Shown here: positions 31,054 to 38,267 of the stretch, piece by piece
Layout of the letters: the number at the start of each line of letters is the position of its first letter
How positions within the stretch are numbered: the first letter of the stretch is position 1
Source: Sphingomonas melonis
GTDB taxonomy: Bacteria; Pseudomonadota; Alphaproteobacteria; Sphingomonadales; Sphingomonadaceae
Assembly: GCF_013409985.1 (NCBI RefSeq)
Contig: NZ_JACCBY010000001.1
Location: 496,001-560,000, forward strand
Length of the DNA stretch: 64,000 nt
Reading direction: 5' to 3'
The notes under the pieces: model-generated
Seen by the model: the letters and a program-made list of their open reading frames with translations, nothing else
Databases searched by the model: none
What the model was told of the DNA's origin: nothing
Made by a program: the position numbers and the translations under genes

Positions 31054-31759
31054 AACTGCCCTCGATCAATTTGAGAAAGCTGCTCGGCTGGAGCAGGAAG
31101 TCGAAGTCGGCGCGCCATCCGCCGCGGCTGTCCCCGCGGAGGAACGGGGATCGCTCAATCGCGCCTATCGCCTCGGTCCAGTGCTCGACGGGATGCTCGC
31201 GAAGGCGGGCGTTCAGCCGCTTCCGCCGGTCGGCGGTCAGCTTTCGGACGGTCGGTAGCCCGATGCGGGAAGCCATCTCATTCCAGGCCTCGACCACGTG
31301 CTCAGGCCGCAAGGCCGGAGAGAGTTCGTTAGAACTCTCTTCTTCCTTCTTAATTTTTTCCCTTACTTGTTCTGTGTCTTGCGTCTGTCTCGCGTCTGTC
31401 TCACCGACTGTCTCGCGGGGTGTCTCGCGATTGTCGTTTCCGGCCTGAAATTTCTCGTAATTACAGATAGTTATGACCATCACGCCGGTCTCACTAACTG
31501 TCTCGACCATGGTCTCGGATTTGAGACGCTTCAGAAGCCGTTCGACCCATCCTTTATCGCGATCCATCGCCTCGGCGAGATCACGAACGGACATGGCGAG
31601 CTGCCCGCGGTTCAGGCTCAGCGCCTTGCCCTTGTACCGCACGCGTACGGGCTTCCACGATGCGCGCAGGACGAGGTAAGCGAAGGCCATAGCCTCCGCA
31701 TCGTTGCGGAATGCCGGGTGCCCTACGAGGCTACGGTGGAAGCGGGCATAGCCGCTCAT
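31028..31759 (-). CDS. Replication-initiation protein (winged helix, O-like)
   Basis: 243 aa. The N-terminus (SGYARFHRSLVGHPAFRNDA, then RDLAEAMDRDKGWVERLLKR) is the winged-helix domain of phage replication/DnaD-like proteins, followed by a charged linker (about residues 105-150) and a C-terminal domain (VVEAWNEMASRIGLPTVRKL) typical of proteins that recruit the replicative helicase. No helicase gene is nearby, so host DnaB and a loader are presumably used. Overlaps RusA by 4 bases. Confidence 0.72.
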   Translation of the reverse strand: MSGYARFHRSLVGHPAFRNDAEAMAFAYLVLRASWKPVRVRYKGKALSLNRGQLAMSVRDLAEAMDRDKGWVERLLKRLKSETMVETVSETGVMVITICNYEKFQAGNDNRETPRETVGETDARQTQDTEQVREKIKKEEESSNELSPALRPEHVVEAWNEMASRIGLPTVRKLTADRRKRLNARLREHPVEHWTEAIGAIERSPFLRGDSRGGWRADFDFLLQPSSFLKLIEGSYDRSAQAH

Positions 31760-32094
31760 TGCCCGATCACCACGACGACTTTGCCGCCCTTCACCGGCTC
31801 TCCGAACACGAAGCTCGGCAGGAAACGGCTGTCATTGACGCCAAGGGCATCAGCTATGCCGTCGAAGTATGGCTTCATACGGTTCGGAAAGTTAACCCGA
31901 TCACCGCGACGGTTCGGCGGATAGAAGGTGACGATCAGCCTGATGTCGCCCGTTGCAGGGATCGCGCACAGACGATCGGCCTTAACGGCGTTCTTCGCCC
32001 ATTCGCGGTGCTTTGCCGTCACGGCAGCCTTCGTCCGCCAATGCCCCTTGGCATGGCCCGACAGGCTCGACGGTGGGAAGGGCAAGTCGATCAC
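31756..32094 (-). CDS. rusA: RusA-type Holliday junction resolvase
   Basis: 112 aa. The RusA signature is plain: DIRLIVTFYPPNRRGDRVNF then PNRMKPYFDGIADALGVNDS, with the acidic residues in RGDRVN and PYFDGIADALGVND expected to bind metal and a conserved Lys. It cuts four-way junctions and branched phage DNA before packaging. It lies between the GapR-like and replication genes in the early leftward operon. Confidence 0.88.
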   Translation of the reverse strand: MIDLPFPPSSLSGHAKGHWRTKAAVTAKHREWAKNAVKADRLCAIPATGDIRLIVTFYPPNRRGDRVNFPNRMKPYFDGIADALGVNDSRFLPSFVFGEPVKGGKVVVVIGQ

Positions 32095-32097
32095 GGC

Positions 32098-32352
32098 TTA
32101 AAAGCCGAACTCAGTCTGCATGCCGAGAGCGACCATATAGGTCTGGAGGATGGCTTCCTCCTCGGCGTATTCCTCCTTCCGCTTCTTGCGGATGGAGAGG
32201 ATCTTGCGGATCGCCTTGGGGTCGTAGCCGCGGCCCTTGGCCTCGGCCATCACGTCCTTGATGTCGTCGGCAATGCCCTTCTTCTCTTCCTCAAGGCGCT
32301 CGGCGCGTTCGATCAGGAGGCGCAGTTCATCGGCAGCTACAACAGCGGTCAT
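32098..32352 (-). CDS. GapR-like (DUF2312) DNA-binding protein
   Basis: 84 aa. [20 protein letters not shown] followed by [20 protein letters not shown] is nearly the consensus of DUF2312/GapR, an alphaproteobacterial protein that clamps overtwisted DNA. The host copy supports replication and topology; a phage copy in the replication operon probably does so on phage DNA or modifies host chromosome behaviour. Confidence 0.85.
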   Translation of the reverse strand: MTAVVAADELRLLIERAERLEEEKKGIADDIKDVMAEAKGRGYDPKAIRKILSIRKKRKEEYAEEEAILQTYMVALGMQTEFGF

Positions 32353-32492
32353 GCAGATTTCCTCGGTTTGGAATAGCGGTAGACAGGCAGGCCACCGGTC
32401 ACGGGCTCGCTGACGCGATGAAACGTGAAGCGAGTTCTGCCGTTATCGACGCGGGCGCAGGCGGGCTGCACAATGGCGGGCGACAGGATCAT
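32349..32492 (-). CDS. Very small orphan protein (47 aa)
   Basis: Opens [20 protein letters not shown] and ends with a basic [10 protein letters not shown]. Its ATG (32492) and stop (32349) both sit in 4-base ATGA overlaps with neighbours, which is good evidence for a translated gene. Beta-rich, possibly nucleic-acid binding; function unknown. Confidence 0.55.
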   Translation of the reverse strand: MILSPAIVQPACARVDNGRTRFTFHRVSEPVTGGLPVYRYSKPRKSA

Positions 32493-33241
32493 GCGACCAT
32501 CGCCCACTGATCTGCTCGCCAGCCGTTAAACTCCGCACGCGCGATCACATCTGCGGCGGTCAGAACCGTCGAGCCGCGGCGCCAGTGCGTGCCATTCTCG
32601 TTGTACCGGCCACGCTCATCGCAGCGGACCACCGGTCCAAACCGGCGCAGATAATCAGCAGCTTGACCAGCCGGCGACATATCCCGGATAGCTCGCGTCA
32701 TCGTGGCAGCCTGGTATGCATTCGGGCGCTGAGGTGGCGGACCGGAGCGCTCGCGGGCCGAACGGACAAAGTCGACGGTAACGCGCTTCTTGCGAGCCGG
32801 AACCGCGCGCGGCGCGGGCAAGCGCACCGGCCGGACCAACCCGAGCTCCTTCGACCAGCGAGCAATCGTATTCCAGCCGCGCCGGTAATGACCACACAAG
32901 GCGGCGTTGGTCTTTTCCGCCCACTTCTCCGCAAAATCGGAGGGCGGCGGGACGAGATTGAGGCCGCCCAATTCCTGACGCCAGCGGGTGAACGTACCGT
33001 CACCGACGCCGGGATACCGAACGTGAAGGAGACGGAGTGACTCGCGATAGTGCTGCGGAAAATCCGCAGGCATCGCCTTTGGGGCATTCCCGCCGCGGTG
33101 CGGTTGGCGGACGATCCCTTTGCTCTTCATCCAAATGCAGATCGTCTTCTTGGATGCACGATAGCGGCGCCGCATCTGATCCATCGTCTCGGTAGCGGCG
33201 TAGATCTCCAGATCGTCGGGAGCGGGGCGCATCGCGGTCAT
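32489..33241 (-). CDS. Phage protein with repeated helix-turn-helix segments (250 aa)
   Basis: Starts MTAMRPAPDDLEIYAATETM at the ATGA overlap (33241). At least three HTH-like segments are visible: MRRRYRASKKTICIWMKSKG, a central LRLLHVRYPGVGDGTFTRWR, and CGHYRRGWNTIARWSKELGL. The layout suggests a protein that tiles DNA sites, for example an origin-binding or regulatory protein in the early operon. No named family recognised. Confidence 0.6.
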   Translation of the reverse strand: MTAMRPAPDDLEIYAATETMDQMRRRYRASKKTICIWMKSKGIVRQPHRGGNAPKAMPADFPQHYRESLRLLHVRYPGVGDGTFTRWRQELGGLNLVPPPSDFAEKWAEKTNAALCGHYRRGWNTIARWSKELGLVRPVRLPAPRAVPARKKRVTVDFVRSARERSGPPPQRPNAYQAATMTRAIRDMSPAGQAADYLRRFGPVVRCDERGRYNENGTHWRRGSTVLTAADVIARAEFNGWRADQWAMVA

Positions 33242-33420
33242 GCTTTCCACCCCAGCTTGGAGACACCGCCAGCAGCCACGAAGGCGCGCAGGGTGTCGGT
33301 GGCGGTGGACCGCTTCGCCCGTTGCTCAGCACCGTGAGCAGCAAGGACGCGAGCGGCGTCGGAAGGGGTGGCGACAGGGGCGCGGCGCGCCCTAATCTCG
33401 CGGAGGCGGAAGTTGATCAT
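33238..33420 (-). CDS. Small basic orphan protein (60 aa)
   Basis: Starts MINFRLREIRARRAPVATPS (ATG 33420; a GTG at 33423 is also possible). Very basic helical N-terminus, Ala-rich middle. Coupled to neighbours on both sides. Function unknown; DNA binding is plausible from charge. Confidence 0.55.
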   Translation of the reverse strand: MINFRLREIRARRAPVATPSDAARVLAAHGAEQRAKRSTATDTLRAFVAAGGVSKLGWKA

Positions 33421-33899
33421 CACGCCACCTCACGCGGGCGGCGGATGGCGGCGCACTTCTCAAGCCACTGACCGCTGACGCTGTGCAAGTCGCGCATCAG
33501 CTTCTCGCCGGCGAGATATTCCTGCGGAACGACGGTGCGGCCGCCAGGGCCGTCGGGATGCTCAGCCTCGGCGATCATCACCAGCACGCGGCTGATGAGG
33601 AGCTGCATGTCATCAACGTCGCAGACGGCATTCTCGTCAACGACGCGCTTGCCGTGGCCGCGCATCCAGTCATCAAGGATCGTGTCCTCGACGGTCAGCA
33701 TGCGGTCGAGGACTTCGACGCTCGGCATCGAGCCGGACAGCTGCTTGTCGAGCGCCTGCACCGACAGGTCGATAGCGTCGGCGAACCGGCCCTTGCCGCC
33801 CGCCTTATCGATCCCGCGGGCAATGCCCCGCATCAGTTTGGCGTGTAACCGCGCTTTCGTCAGCGGCGCGCGTGAACCAACGACAGTATGGTCGCTCAT
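33420..33899 (-). CDS. CII-like regulatory protein candidate (159 aa)
   Basis: ATG 33899 (ATGA overlap). Segment ARGIDKAGGKGRFADAIDLS then VQALDKQLSGSMPSVEVLDR reads as a HTH like those of phage CII/toxin-type regulators; the rest is helical. Position third to fourth after the Cro-like gene in the early leftward operon resembles cII in lambdoid phages. Role inferred. Confidence 0.55.
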   Translation of the reverse strand: MSDHTVVGSRAPLTKARLHAKLMRGIARGIDKAGGKGRFADAIDLSVQALDKQLSGSMPSVEVLDRMLTVEDTILDDWMRGHGKRVVDENAVCDVDDMQLLISRVLVMIAEAEHPDGPGGRTVVPQEYLAGEKLMRDLHSVSGQWLEKCAAIRRPREVA

Positions 33900-34078
33900 G
33901 CTGCATTGCACCCATTATGAGTTTGATGATGAGCCCGACCCCGACCGACGATGCGGAAGCGACGCGCGCGCTGCCGGAAGGCGAGGCGCGGGTTGAAGCG
34001 AGGGTGAAGGGCGGCGAGTGTGACGAGTGCGTCAATGATGCAGACGCAGACGACGATGAGGATGATGGAGCCGGTCAT
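33896..34078 (-). CDS. Small membrane protein with basic tail (60 aa)
   Basis: Opens MTGSIILIVVCVCIIDALVT: one hydrophobic segment (residues 4-24) followed by an Arg/His-rich tail (PRLAFRQRARRFRIVGRGRA). Start and stop lie in ATGA overlaps. Single-pass inner-membrane peptide expressed early; role unknown. Confidence 0.55.
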   Translation of the reverse strand: MTGSIILIVVCVCIIDALVTLAALHPRFNPRLAFRQRARRFRIVGRGRAHHQTHNGCNAA

Positions 34079-34284
34079 GCGGCCGTACTTTCGGCGCGCG
34101 CCCAAGCTGCATCGGTACAGCCGCAGATCGCCTCGCCGCACGTAGCGCAACGATCGGCGCAGATGGCGGCGATATGCTGAGGCGTCGTATCGAAGACACG
34201 GGCCAAAAGGCCAGCGGACGCGGCCTCCCAGCCGTGATGACGCTCCGCAATGACGCGGCGCTCTTTGTCGCTGAGCGGCCTCAT
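34075..34284 (-). CDS. Small Cys-rich HTH-type protein (69 aa)
   Basis: N-terminal helical part (RPLSDKERRVIAERHHGWEA) and a Cys cluster CADRCATCGEAICGC (Cys42, 46, 49, 54, 56) that could bind zinc. ATGA overlaps on both sides. The helical part followed by FDTTPQHIAAIC could be a HTH. Probably an early regulator; function unknown. Confidence 0.55.
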   Translation of the reverse strand: MRPLSDKERRVIAERHHGWEAASAGLLARVFDTTPQHIAAICADRCATCGEAICGCTDAAWARAESTAA

Positions 34285-34505
34285 GCGGCCACTCCGCTTG
34301 CCTGTTCGGCAGGGAAGCGATCGGCAGCTGCCGCACGAGCAAGCTCCTCATACGTAGCCCAACGACGTGACCGGAACCCGAGCCAGAACTCGGCCGGGAT
34401 GCTGTTGCGACGCCCCCAGGAACGGGTCGTGCTCAGCGGCACACCAAAGACCGCCGCCAGTTTGTCCGGCCCGATCTGCTCCACGATCTGCTTGTGACTA
34501 CGCAT
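34281..34505 (-). CDS. Cro-like regulator
   Basis: 74 aa from ATG 34505 (MRSHKQIVEQIGPDKLAAVF). HTH: LAAVFGVPLSTTRSWGRRNS then IPAEFWLGF, the pattern of Cro/YdaS-type phage regulators. An ATG at 34520 is in frame but lies inside operator O1 and upstream of the predicted transcription start, so 34505 is preferred; this leaves a very short leader. First gene of the early leftward operon, divergent from the repressor. Confidence 0.68.
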   Translation of the reverse strand: MRSHKQIVEQIGPDKLAAVFGVPLSTTRSWGRRNSIPAEFWLGFRSRRWATYEELARAAAADRFPAEQASGVAA

Positions 34506-34513
34506 TCCACGTA

Positions 34514-34528
34514 TGTGCATTATGCACA
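34514..34528. promoter_or_regulatory. Operator O1 (left)
   Basis: TGTGCATTATGCACA, a perfect 15-base palindrome. On the minus strand it contains CATAAT (34524-34519), a good -10 for the leftward early promoter, so a bound repressor would block it. Confidence 0.8.
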
Positions 34529-34539
34529 GCCTCTTGGCA

Positions 34540-34554
34540 AGTGCCTAATGCACA
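34540..34554. promoter_or_regulatory. Operator O2 (left)
   Basis: AGTGCCTAATGCACA, 13 of 15 matches to the palindrome. It overlaps a weak minus-strand -35 (TAGGCA, 34547-34542) placed 17 bases before the CATAAT of O1. It also lies just before the repressor coding region and may autoregulate it. Confidence 0.7.
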
Positions 34555-34577
34555 TATTGCCGCGCTACGCGGCGGAT

Positions 34578-35033
34578 ATGGACACAGCAGCAGACAGGTT
34601 GAAACTTGCGCGCGAGCGGGCCGGCTTCTCATCGGCGCGCGAGGCGGCGCTGGCCATGGATCTATCCTACGACACGTATGCCCAGCATGAGAGCGGCATC
34701 AGAGGATACCCGGCGAGGAAGGCGGAAATTTACGCTAGACGCTTCCGCGTCTCCGCCGAATGGCTCCTTTTTGGGAAGGGTGATGAGCCGGCTGCGGAGG
34801 CTACTCCGTCGCTTGATGAGCTGGAGGCCATGGTGGCCAACATCGTCAATGACGAGGTGACGTTCCAGACGAAGCTCTCGGACTTGCCGCATATCGTCGC
34901 GTCAGGGCTTCATGAGCAGCTAAGGCACTTTCGATCTGGCCTCGCATCTCATGTGGGCGAGGGTGGAACGCCCTCTCCTGGTAAAGGCGCTCGATCTCCC
35001 TCTGCCAAAACATCAGCCGGGAAGGCAGGATAG
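34578..35033 (+). CDS. CI-like lysogeny repressor (short, no peptidase domain)
   Basis: 151 aa from ATG 34578 (earlier in-frame ATGs lie within or near operator O2). XRE-type HTH at the N-terminus: DRLKLARERAGFSSAREAAL then DLSYDTYAQHESGIRGYPAR. The C-terminal part is a helical region and a Gly/Ser/Lys-rich tail; no S24 LexA-type Ser/Lys peptidase motif is present. It is flanked by palindromic operators on both sides, as expected for the immunity repressor. Induction may need an anti-repressor rather than RecA-driven cleavage. Confidence 0.78.
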   Translation: MDTAADRLKLARERAGFSSAREAALAMDLSYDTYAQHESGIRGYPARKAEIYARRFRVSAEWLLFGKGDEPAAEATPSLDELEAMVANIVNDEVTFQTKLSDLPHIVASGLHEQLRHFRSGLASHVGEGGTPSPGKGARSPSAKTSAGKAG

Positions 35034-35177
35034 CGCACGCCATATCGCAGGAGCTGCAGCCGACTTCGCAGGCGGGCTCCTGAAGCGTTAACGGTATGAT
35101 TCGCCGGAACATTTAGGGAACATGTTCCTCGCGATCCAACAATGCAACGTAGGAAATAATCCTATGTGATAAATGCA

Positions 35178-35219
35178 CCGCTTCGGCCCGTGCTGGCAGC
35201 GGTGATTGCAGATTTTTTT
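35178..35219 (+). terminator. Possible terminator after the repressor gene
   Basis: An imperfect hairpin with CCGCT/AGCGG arms (about 35178-35202) is followed ten bases later by a run of seven T (35213-35219). Another inverted repeat, CAGGAGC/GCTCCTG (35048-35082), lies closer to the repressor stop. Either could stop repressor transcription before the rightward promoter. Weak call. Confidence 0.35.
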
Positions 35220-35226
35220 CTAGTCG

Positions 35227-35241
35227 TGTGCATTTTGCACT
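35227..35241. promoter_or_regulatory. Operator O3 (right)
   Basis: TGTGCATTTTGCACT, 13 of 15 matches to the palindrome. It covers the -35 (TTGCAC, 35235-35240) of the rightward early promoter. A weaker half-match (TGTGATAAATGCACC) lies at 35165-35179. Confidence 0.75.
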
Positions 35242-35262
35242 TGCACCATCGGTGTGCATAAT
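35235..35262 (+). promoter_or_regulatory. Rightward early promoter
   Basis: TTGCAC (35235-35240), 16-base spacer, CATAAT (35257-35262), predicting a start near 35269, 37 bases before the first gene. Operators O3 and O4 overlap the -35 and -10 respectively, a layout expected for repression by the CI-like protein. Confidence 0.7.
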
Positions 35263-35267
35263 GCACA
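35253..35267. promoter_or_regulatory. Operator O4 (right)
   Basis: TGTGCATAATGCACA, a perfect palindrome and the exact reverse complement of O1. It covers the -10 of the rightward early promoter. Confidence 0.8.
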
Positions 35268-35305
35268 TAGGTCCTCACAGCGGCACCGAGCCGCAGGAGG
35301 ATCAC

Positions 35306-35647
35306 ATGCCGACCATCAACCTGACCACGCGGTTTTGGACGCAGACCCAGAACAACAGCGGCGGTCGCTTTGACCACGATTCCGTGCGCGGGATCGGTTA
35401 CGCCATCTGTGTTGAGGCTACCGACGCTAACGATGCTGCACGACGCCTTCAGGCAGTCGTTGACAGCTATCCGGCGACGGGATCGTGCCCGTGCTGTGGC
35501 GATCGCTGGTACATCTGGACCGACATGGAGGACGGCACGGAAGAGCCGACCTTGTACGGAGAACCGCTGGCCGGTGGCTGGGGCTTGCCTAGTTACGTCC
35601 ACCACATCGACGGCCGCATTGAAGCGCGTCCCGAGGTGCAGGCATGA
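35306..35647 (+). CDS. First rightward early protein (113 aa)
   Basis: ATG 35306 behind a strong AGGAGG (35295-35300). Opens MPTINLTTRFWTQTQNNSGG; contains SCPCCGDRWYIWTDMEDGTE, a CxxC knuckle likely to bind metal. Directly controlled by the operator pair O3/O4. No family recognised; first-in-operon early proteins often target host functions. Confidence 0.65.
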   Translation: MPTINLTTRFWTQTQNNSGGRFDHDSVRGIGYAICVEATDANDAARRLQAVVDSYPATGSCPCCGDRWYIWTDMEDGTEEPTLYGEPLAGGWGLPSYVHHIDGRIEARPEVQA

Positions 35648-35961
35648 ACGCCGTCACCACCATCGCAGCGAACGACCCGGCCACCACGCCGGTTGACGTT
35701 ATCGCAGACCGCCTGCTCGCTGGCCTTGCGCTGGTCCCGTCGATCACCGACTACCCGACCGCGCTGTACGAGGCCAAGCGCCTCGCCAGCCGTGTCCGCG
35801 GCTACGCCAACCTGCCGAACACCGCGCCCGGCATGCTCGGCCGCAACGGCATCCAGCCTGCGATCGAGCGCTGCATCATCTCGGCAGGCCGTCACGGCTT
35901 CAACTGGCGCACCCCGGAAGCACTGACCGACGCGGTCTATGCCGCAGCCGGAGGTCGCTAA
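35644..35961 (+). CDS. Orphan early protein (105 aa)
   Basis: ATGA overlap at the start. Helical, soluble: DVIADRLLAGLALVPSITDY followed by a segment typical of short accessory proteins. No motif recognised. Confidence 0.6.
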   Translation: MNAVTTIAANDPATTPVDVIADRLLAGLALVPSITDYPTALYEAKRLASRVRGYANLPNTAPGMLGRNGIQPAIERCIISAGRHGFNWRTPEALTDAVYAAAGGR

Positions 35962-35962
35962 C

Positions 35963-36199
35963 ATGGCAACCGCAATCCGCAGCATCACCCGTGACGTGTC
36001 GGCTGTTGTGCTCGACCTCGCCACCACCCGCCAGCGCATCGCTTCGATCAGCGCCGACGTGAACGGCATGGACGATAGCAAGCTCGCCGCTTGGGACCAG
36101 CTTGATGACCGCAAGTTCGCGCTTGAGGGCGAACTGAAGGCCGCGATCTTCGCTCAGACCGGCGTGTCGTGGGACCTGCTGGAAGGGGTCATGGCATGA
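35963..36199 (+). CDS. Orphan early protein (78 aa)
   Basis: ATG 35963 behind GGAGG, one base after the previous stop. Opens MATAIRSITRDVSAVVLDLA and is helical, with an acidic middle. The frame extends to 35939 but the RBS favours 35963. Function unknown. Confidence 0.6.
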   Translation: MATAIRSITRDVSAVVLDLATTRQRIASISADVNGMDDSKLAAWDQLDDRKFALEGELKAAIFAQTGVSWDLLEGVMA

Positions 36200-36459
36200 C
36201 CGTCACTGTCGAACAGTTCGCCAGCGAATGGACGCTGGGCGCATGGAGCATCGGGCAATCGTCCGCGCAGTCGAAGCGGTGGTCCGCCTCGGTCCACGGC
36301 TATGGCACCTGCGCACTCGGCAACGGCAACACTGCCCGTGAGGCATTCGACGCCGCGGTTCTCAGCTTCCGCGTCAGCTATCCGGACAAGGAAACGGCAA
36401 CCGCCAAGCGCAAAGAAGAGCTGCGCCGCGAGTTGGCCGAGCTGGAGAACGCAGCATGA
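36196..36459 (+). CDS. Orphan early protein (87 aa)
   Basis: ATGA overlap start. Opens MTVTVEQFASEWTLGAWSIG with a C-terminal coiled coil (ATAKRKEELRRELAELENAA). Function unknown; the coiled coil suggests oligomerisation. Confidence 0.6.
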   Translation: MTVTVEQFASEWTLGAWSIGQSSAQSKRWSASVHGYGTCALGNGNTAREAFDAAVLSFRVSYPDKETATAKRKEELRRELAELENAA

Positions 36460-36602
36460 CCGCGGCGCTGATGCTGATTGCCCTCGGAATGCTGGCGCTG
36501 ATCATCTGCCACGGCTGGTGGCGGAACCCTGACGACCTGATCCTGACCGGCCTTCGCAAGGCTGCGGCTGTCGTCTCCACTCTATTCGCGAAGGAAGCGT
36601 GA
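36456..36602 (+). CDS. Small membrane protein (48 aa)
   Basis: Opens MTAALMLIALGMLALIICHG: one hydrophobic helix at the N-terminus, then an amphipathic tail. Starts in an ATGA overlap and its TGA overlaps the next ATG. A single-pass inner-membrane peptide in the recombination operon; role unknown. Confidence 0.55.
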   Translation: MTAALMLIALGMLALIICHGWWRNPDDLILTGLRKAAAVVSTLFAKEA

Positions 36603-37228
36603 TGAACGCCCAGACCGACACCATGCGCATCTGGAACGCAGTGGCGCAGACTGATCCGTCGCATACCAAGAAGGTCAACCAGCGCGGCGGCTTCACTGCC
36701 ATCAGCGCCCACTACCAGATCATGCAGGCGACCAAGCAGTTCGGCCCCGTTGGGATCGGCTGGGGCTATACAAACGGCGAGCCGATGTTTGCCGATGGGC
36801 TGGTCATCGTTCCTGTCACGCTCTGGCATGGCGATCGGAGCAACACCTTTGGCCCGCTCTACGGCAGCGCCGAACTGCGCGACAGCAAGGGGCGCCTGGA
36901 CAGTGATGCTCCCAAGAAAGCCAGCACCGACGGCCTGACCAAGGGCCTGTCGCAGCTCGGCTTCAATGCTGACGTGTTCCTCGGCAAGTTTGACGACAAC
37001 AAGTACGTCGCCGCCATGGAAGCGCAGTTCGCCGAGAAGGTGGACACGATCAGCGACGACCAGCGGAACGTCCTGATCACGCTCGCCGAGCAGTCTGGCG
37101 CCGATATGCGGGGCTTCTGCAAGTTCTTCCGCATCGACGCCCTGCCGGCGCTCGCTGCCACCGAGTTCGAGCGGGCCAAGGTCATGCTCGAAAAGAAGCT
37201 GGCTGCGAAGACGGCGGAGGCCGCCTGA
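36602..37228 (+). CDS. Putative single-strand annealing protein
   Basis: 208 aa. The core GGFTAISAHYQIMQATKQFG and TDGLTKGLSQLGFNADVFLG resembles Rad52-superfamily-like phage annealing proteins, but no classical Redbeta, Erf or Sak signature is obvious. Gene order (this gene, YqaJ exonuclease, SSB) is the standard phage recombination cassette, which is the main support. It would anneal complementary strands during replication/recombination. C-terminal 40 residues are helical and Lys/Ala-rich. Confidence 0.55.
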   Translation: MNAQTDTMRIWNAVAQTDPSHTKKVNQRGGFTAISAHYQIMQATKQFGPVGIGWGYTNGEPMFADGLVIVPVTLWHGDRSNTFGPLYGSAELRDSKGRLDSDAPKKASTDGLTKGLSQLGFNADVFLGKFDDNKYVAAMEAQFAEKVDTISDDQRNVLITLAEQSGADMRGFCKFFRIDALPALAATEFERAKVMLEKKLAAKTAEAA

Positions 37229-37848
37229 TGGAGCAGCGCAGCACCGAGTGGTTCGCCGCCCGCGCCGGGCGCGTCACCGCTAGCCGGATCGCCGACGTGA
37301 TGGCCAAGACTGCGAAGGGCTGGGGTGCCAGCCGAGCCGTCTATCACGATCAGCTCGTCACCGAGCGCCTGACCGGCATCTGCGAGCCCGGCTATTCGAA
37401 CGCCGCCATGCAGTGGGGCACCGAGCAGGAGGCGAACGCGCGTGACTGCTACGCTTTCTCTGCCGGCGTCTCGGTGGTTGAAGAAGGTTTCGTGCCGCAT
37501 CCGACGATCGCGATGGCCGGTGCGTCTCCGGACGGCTTGGTCGGCGACGAGGGCATGGTCGAGATAAAGTGCCCGAACAGCGGCACCCATGTCGCCACGC
37601 TCCGCGGCGGCCCGATCGCGGACAAGTACGTCAAGCAGATGCAGTTCCAGATGGCCTGCACCGGCCGGCGCTGGTGCGATTTCGCCAGCTACGATCCGCG
37701 GCTGCCCGTCGAGATGCAGCTGATCGTCCACCGCGTCGACCGTGACGACGAGATGATCGCTGAGATCGAGGCTGCCGTCACCGCTTTCCTCGCTGAGGTC
37801 GATGCGACCGTCGAGGATCTCAACAACCGTTTCCGAAAGGCCGCATAA
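37228..37848 (+). CDS. YqaJ-type (lambda-exonuclease-like) recombination nuclease
   Basis: 206 aa. RSTEWFAARAGRVTASRIAD is the YqaJ opening; MQWGTEQEANARDCYAF, AGASPDGLVGDEGMVEIKCP and the closing helices complete the PD-(D/E)xK nuclease with catalytic Asp and Glu-x-Lys (EIK). It resects DNA ends and works with the neighbouring annealing protein. Overlaps both neighbours by one base. Confidence 0.9.
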   Translation: MEQRSTEWFAARAGRVTASRIADVMAKTAKGWGASRAVYHDQLVTERLTGICEPGYSNAAMQWGTEQEANARDCYAFSAGVSVVEEGFVPHPTIAMAGASPDGLVGDEGMVEIKCPNSGTHVATLRGGPIADKYVKQMQFQMACTGRRWCDFASYDPRLPVEMQLIVHRVDRDDEMIAEIEAAVTAFLAEVDATVEDLNNRFRKAA

Positions 37849-38267
37849 TGCAGTTCATCACCATCACCGGCAACGTCGGCAAGGAACCCGAGCAGCGGAC
37901 CACGCAGGGCGGCGATGTTGTCACCTCGTTCTCTGTCGCCGTTCGTCAGGGCTTCAAGCAGGATGCCCCAACTGTGTGGTTCCGCTGCTCCGTCTGGGCC
38001 AAGCGTGGCGATACCATCAAGCAGCACCTTGCCAAGGGCGCGAAAGCCACCGTCATCGGCGAGCTGACGATCGGCGAGTATCAAGGCAAGCCGCAGTACG
38101 ATCTCCGCGTTGCCGATGTCGACTGGAGCAAGGCCGCAGGGGGCGATCAGCGCCGGCAGGAGCCGCAGGGTGGCGGCGGAACACAGGGTGGCGGCTTCGG
38201 CGATGATCTTGAGGACGATGTTCCCTTTGTGACGGGGTCGTTCCTCGCGGGTCTGCGGGTTAGCTGA
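37848..38267 (+). CDS. ssb: Single-stranded DNA-binding protein
   Basis: 139 aa OB-fold SSB: TITGNVGKEPEQRTTQGGDV, FRCSVWAKRGDTIKQHLAKG, EYQGKPQYDLRVADVDW. The Gly/Gln-rich linker leads to a short acidic stretch DDLEDDVPF, after which a further eleven residues (VTGSFLAGLRVS-like) follow. In most SSBs the DDxPF tip is terminal, so protein-interaction behaviour may differ. Part of the recombination cassette. Confidence 0.9.
   Translation: MQFITITGNVGKEPEQRTTQGGDVVTSFSVAVRQGFKQDAPTVWFRCSVWAKRGDTIKQHLAKGAKATVIGELTIGEYQGKPQYDLRVADVDWSKAAGGDQRRQEPQGGGGTQGGGFGDDLEDDVPFVTGSFLAGLRVS

Noticed and set aside
34520..34520. ATG at 34520 as the Cro-like gene start
   Set aside because: It lies inside operator O1 and upstream of the predicted transcription start; the ATG at 34505 fits better.
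34846..35112. 88-aa minus-strand frame over the repressor 3' end
   Set aside because: Overlaps the repressor on the opposite strand with no RBS or context.
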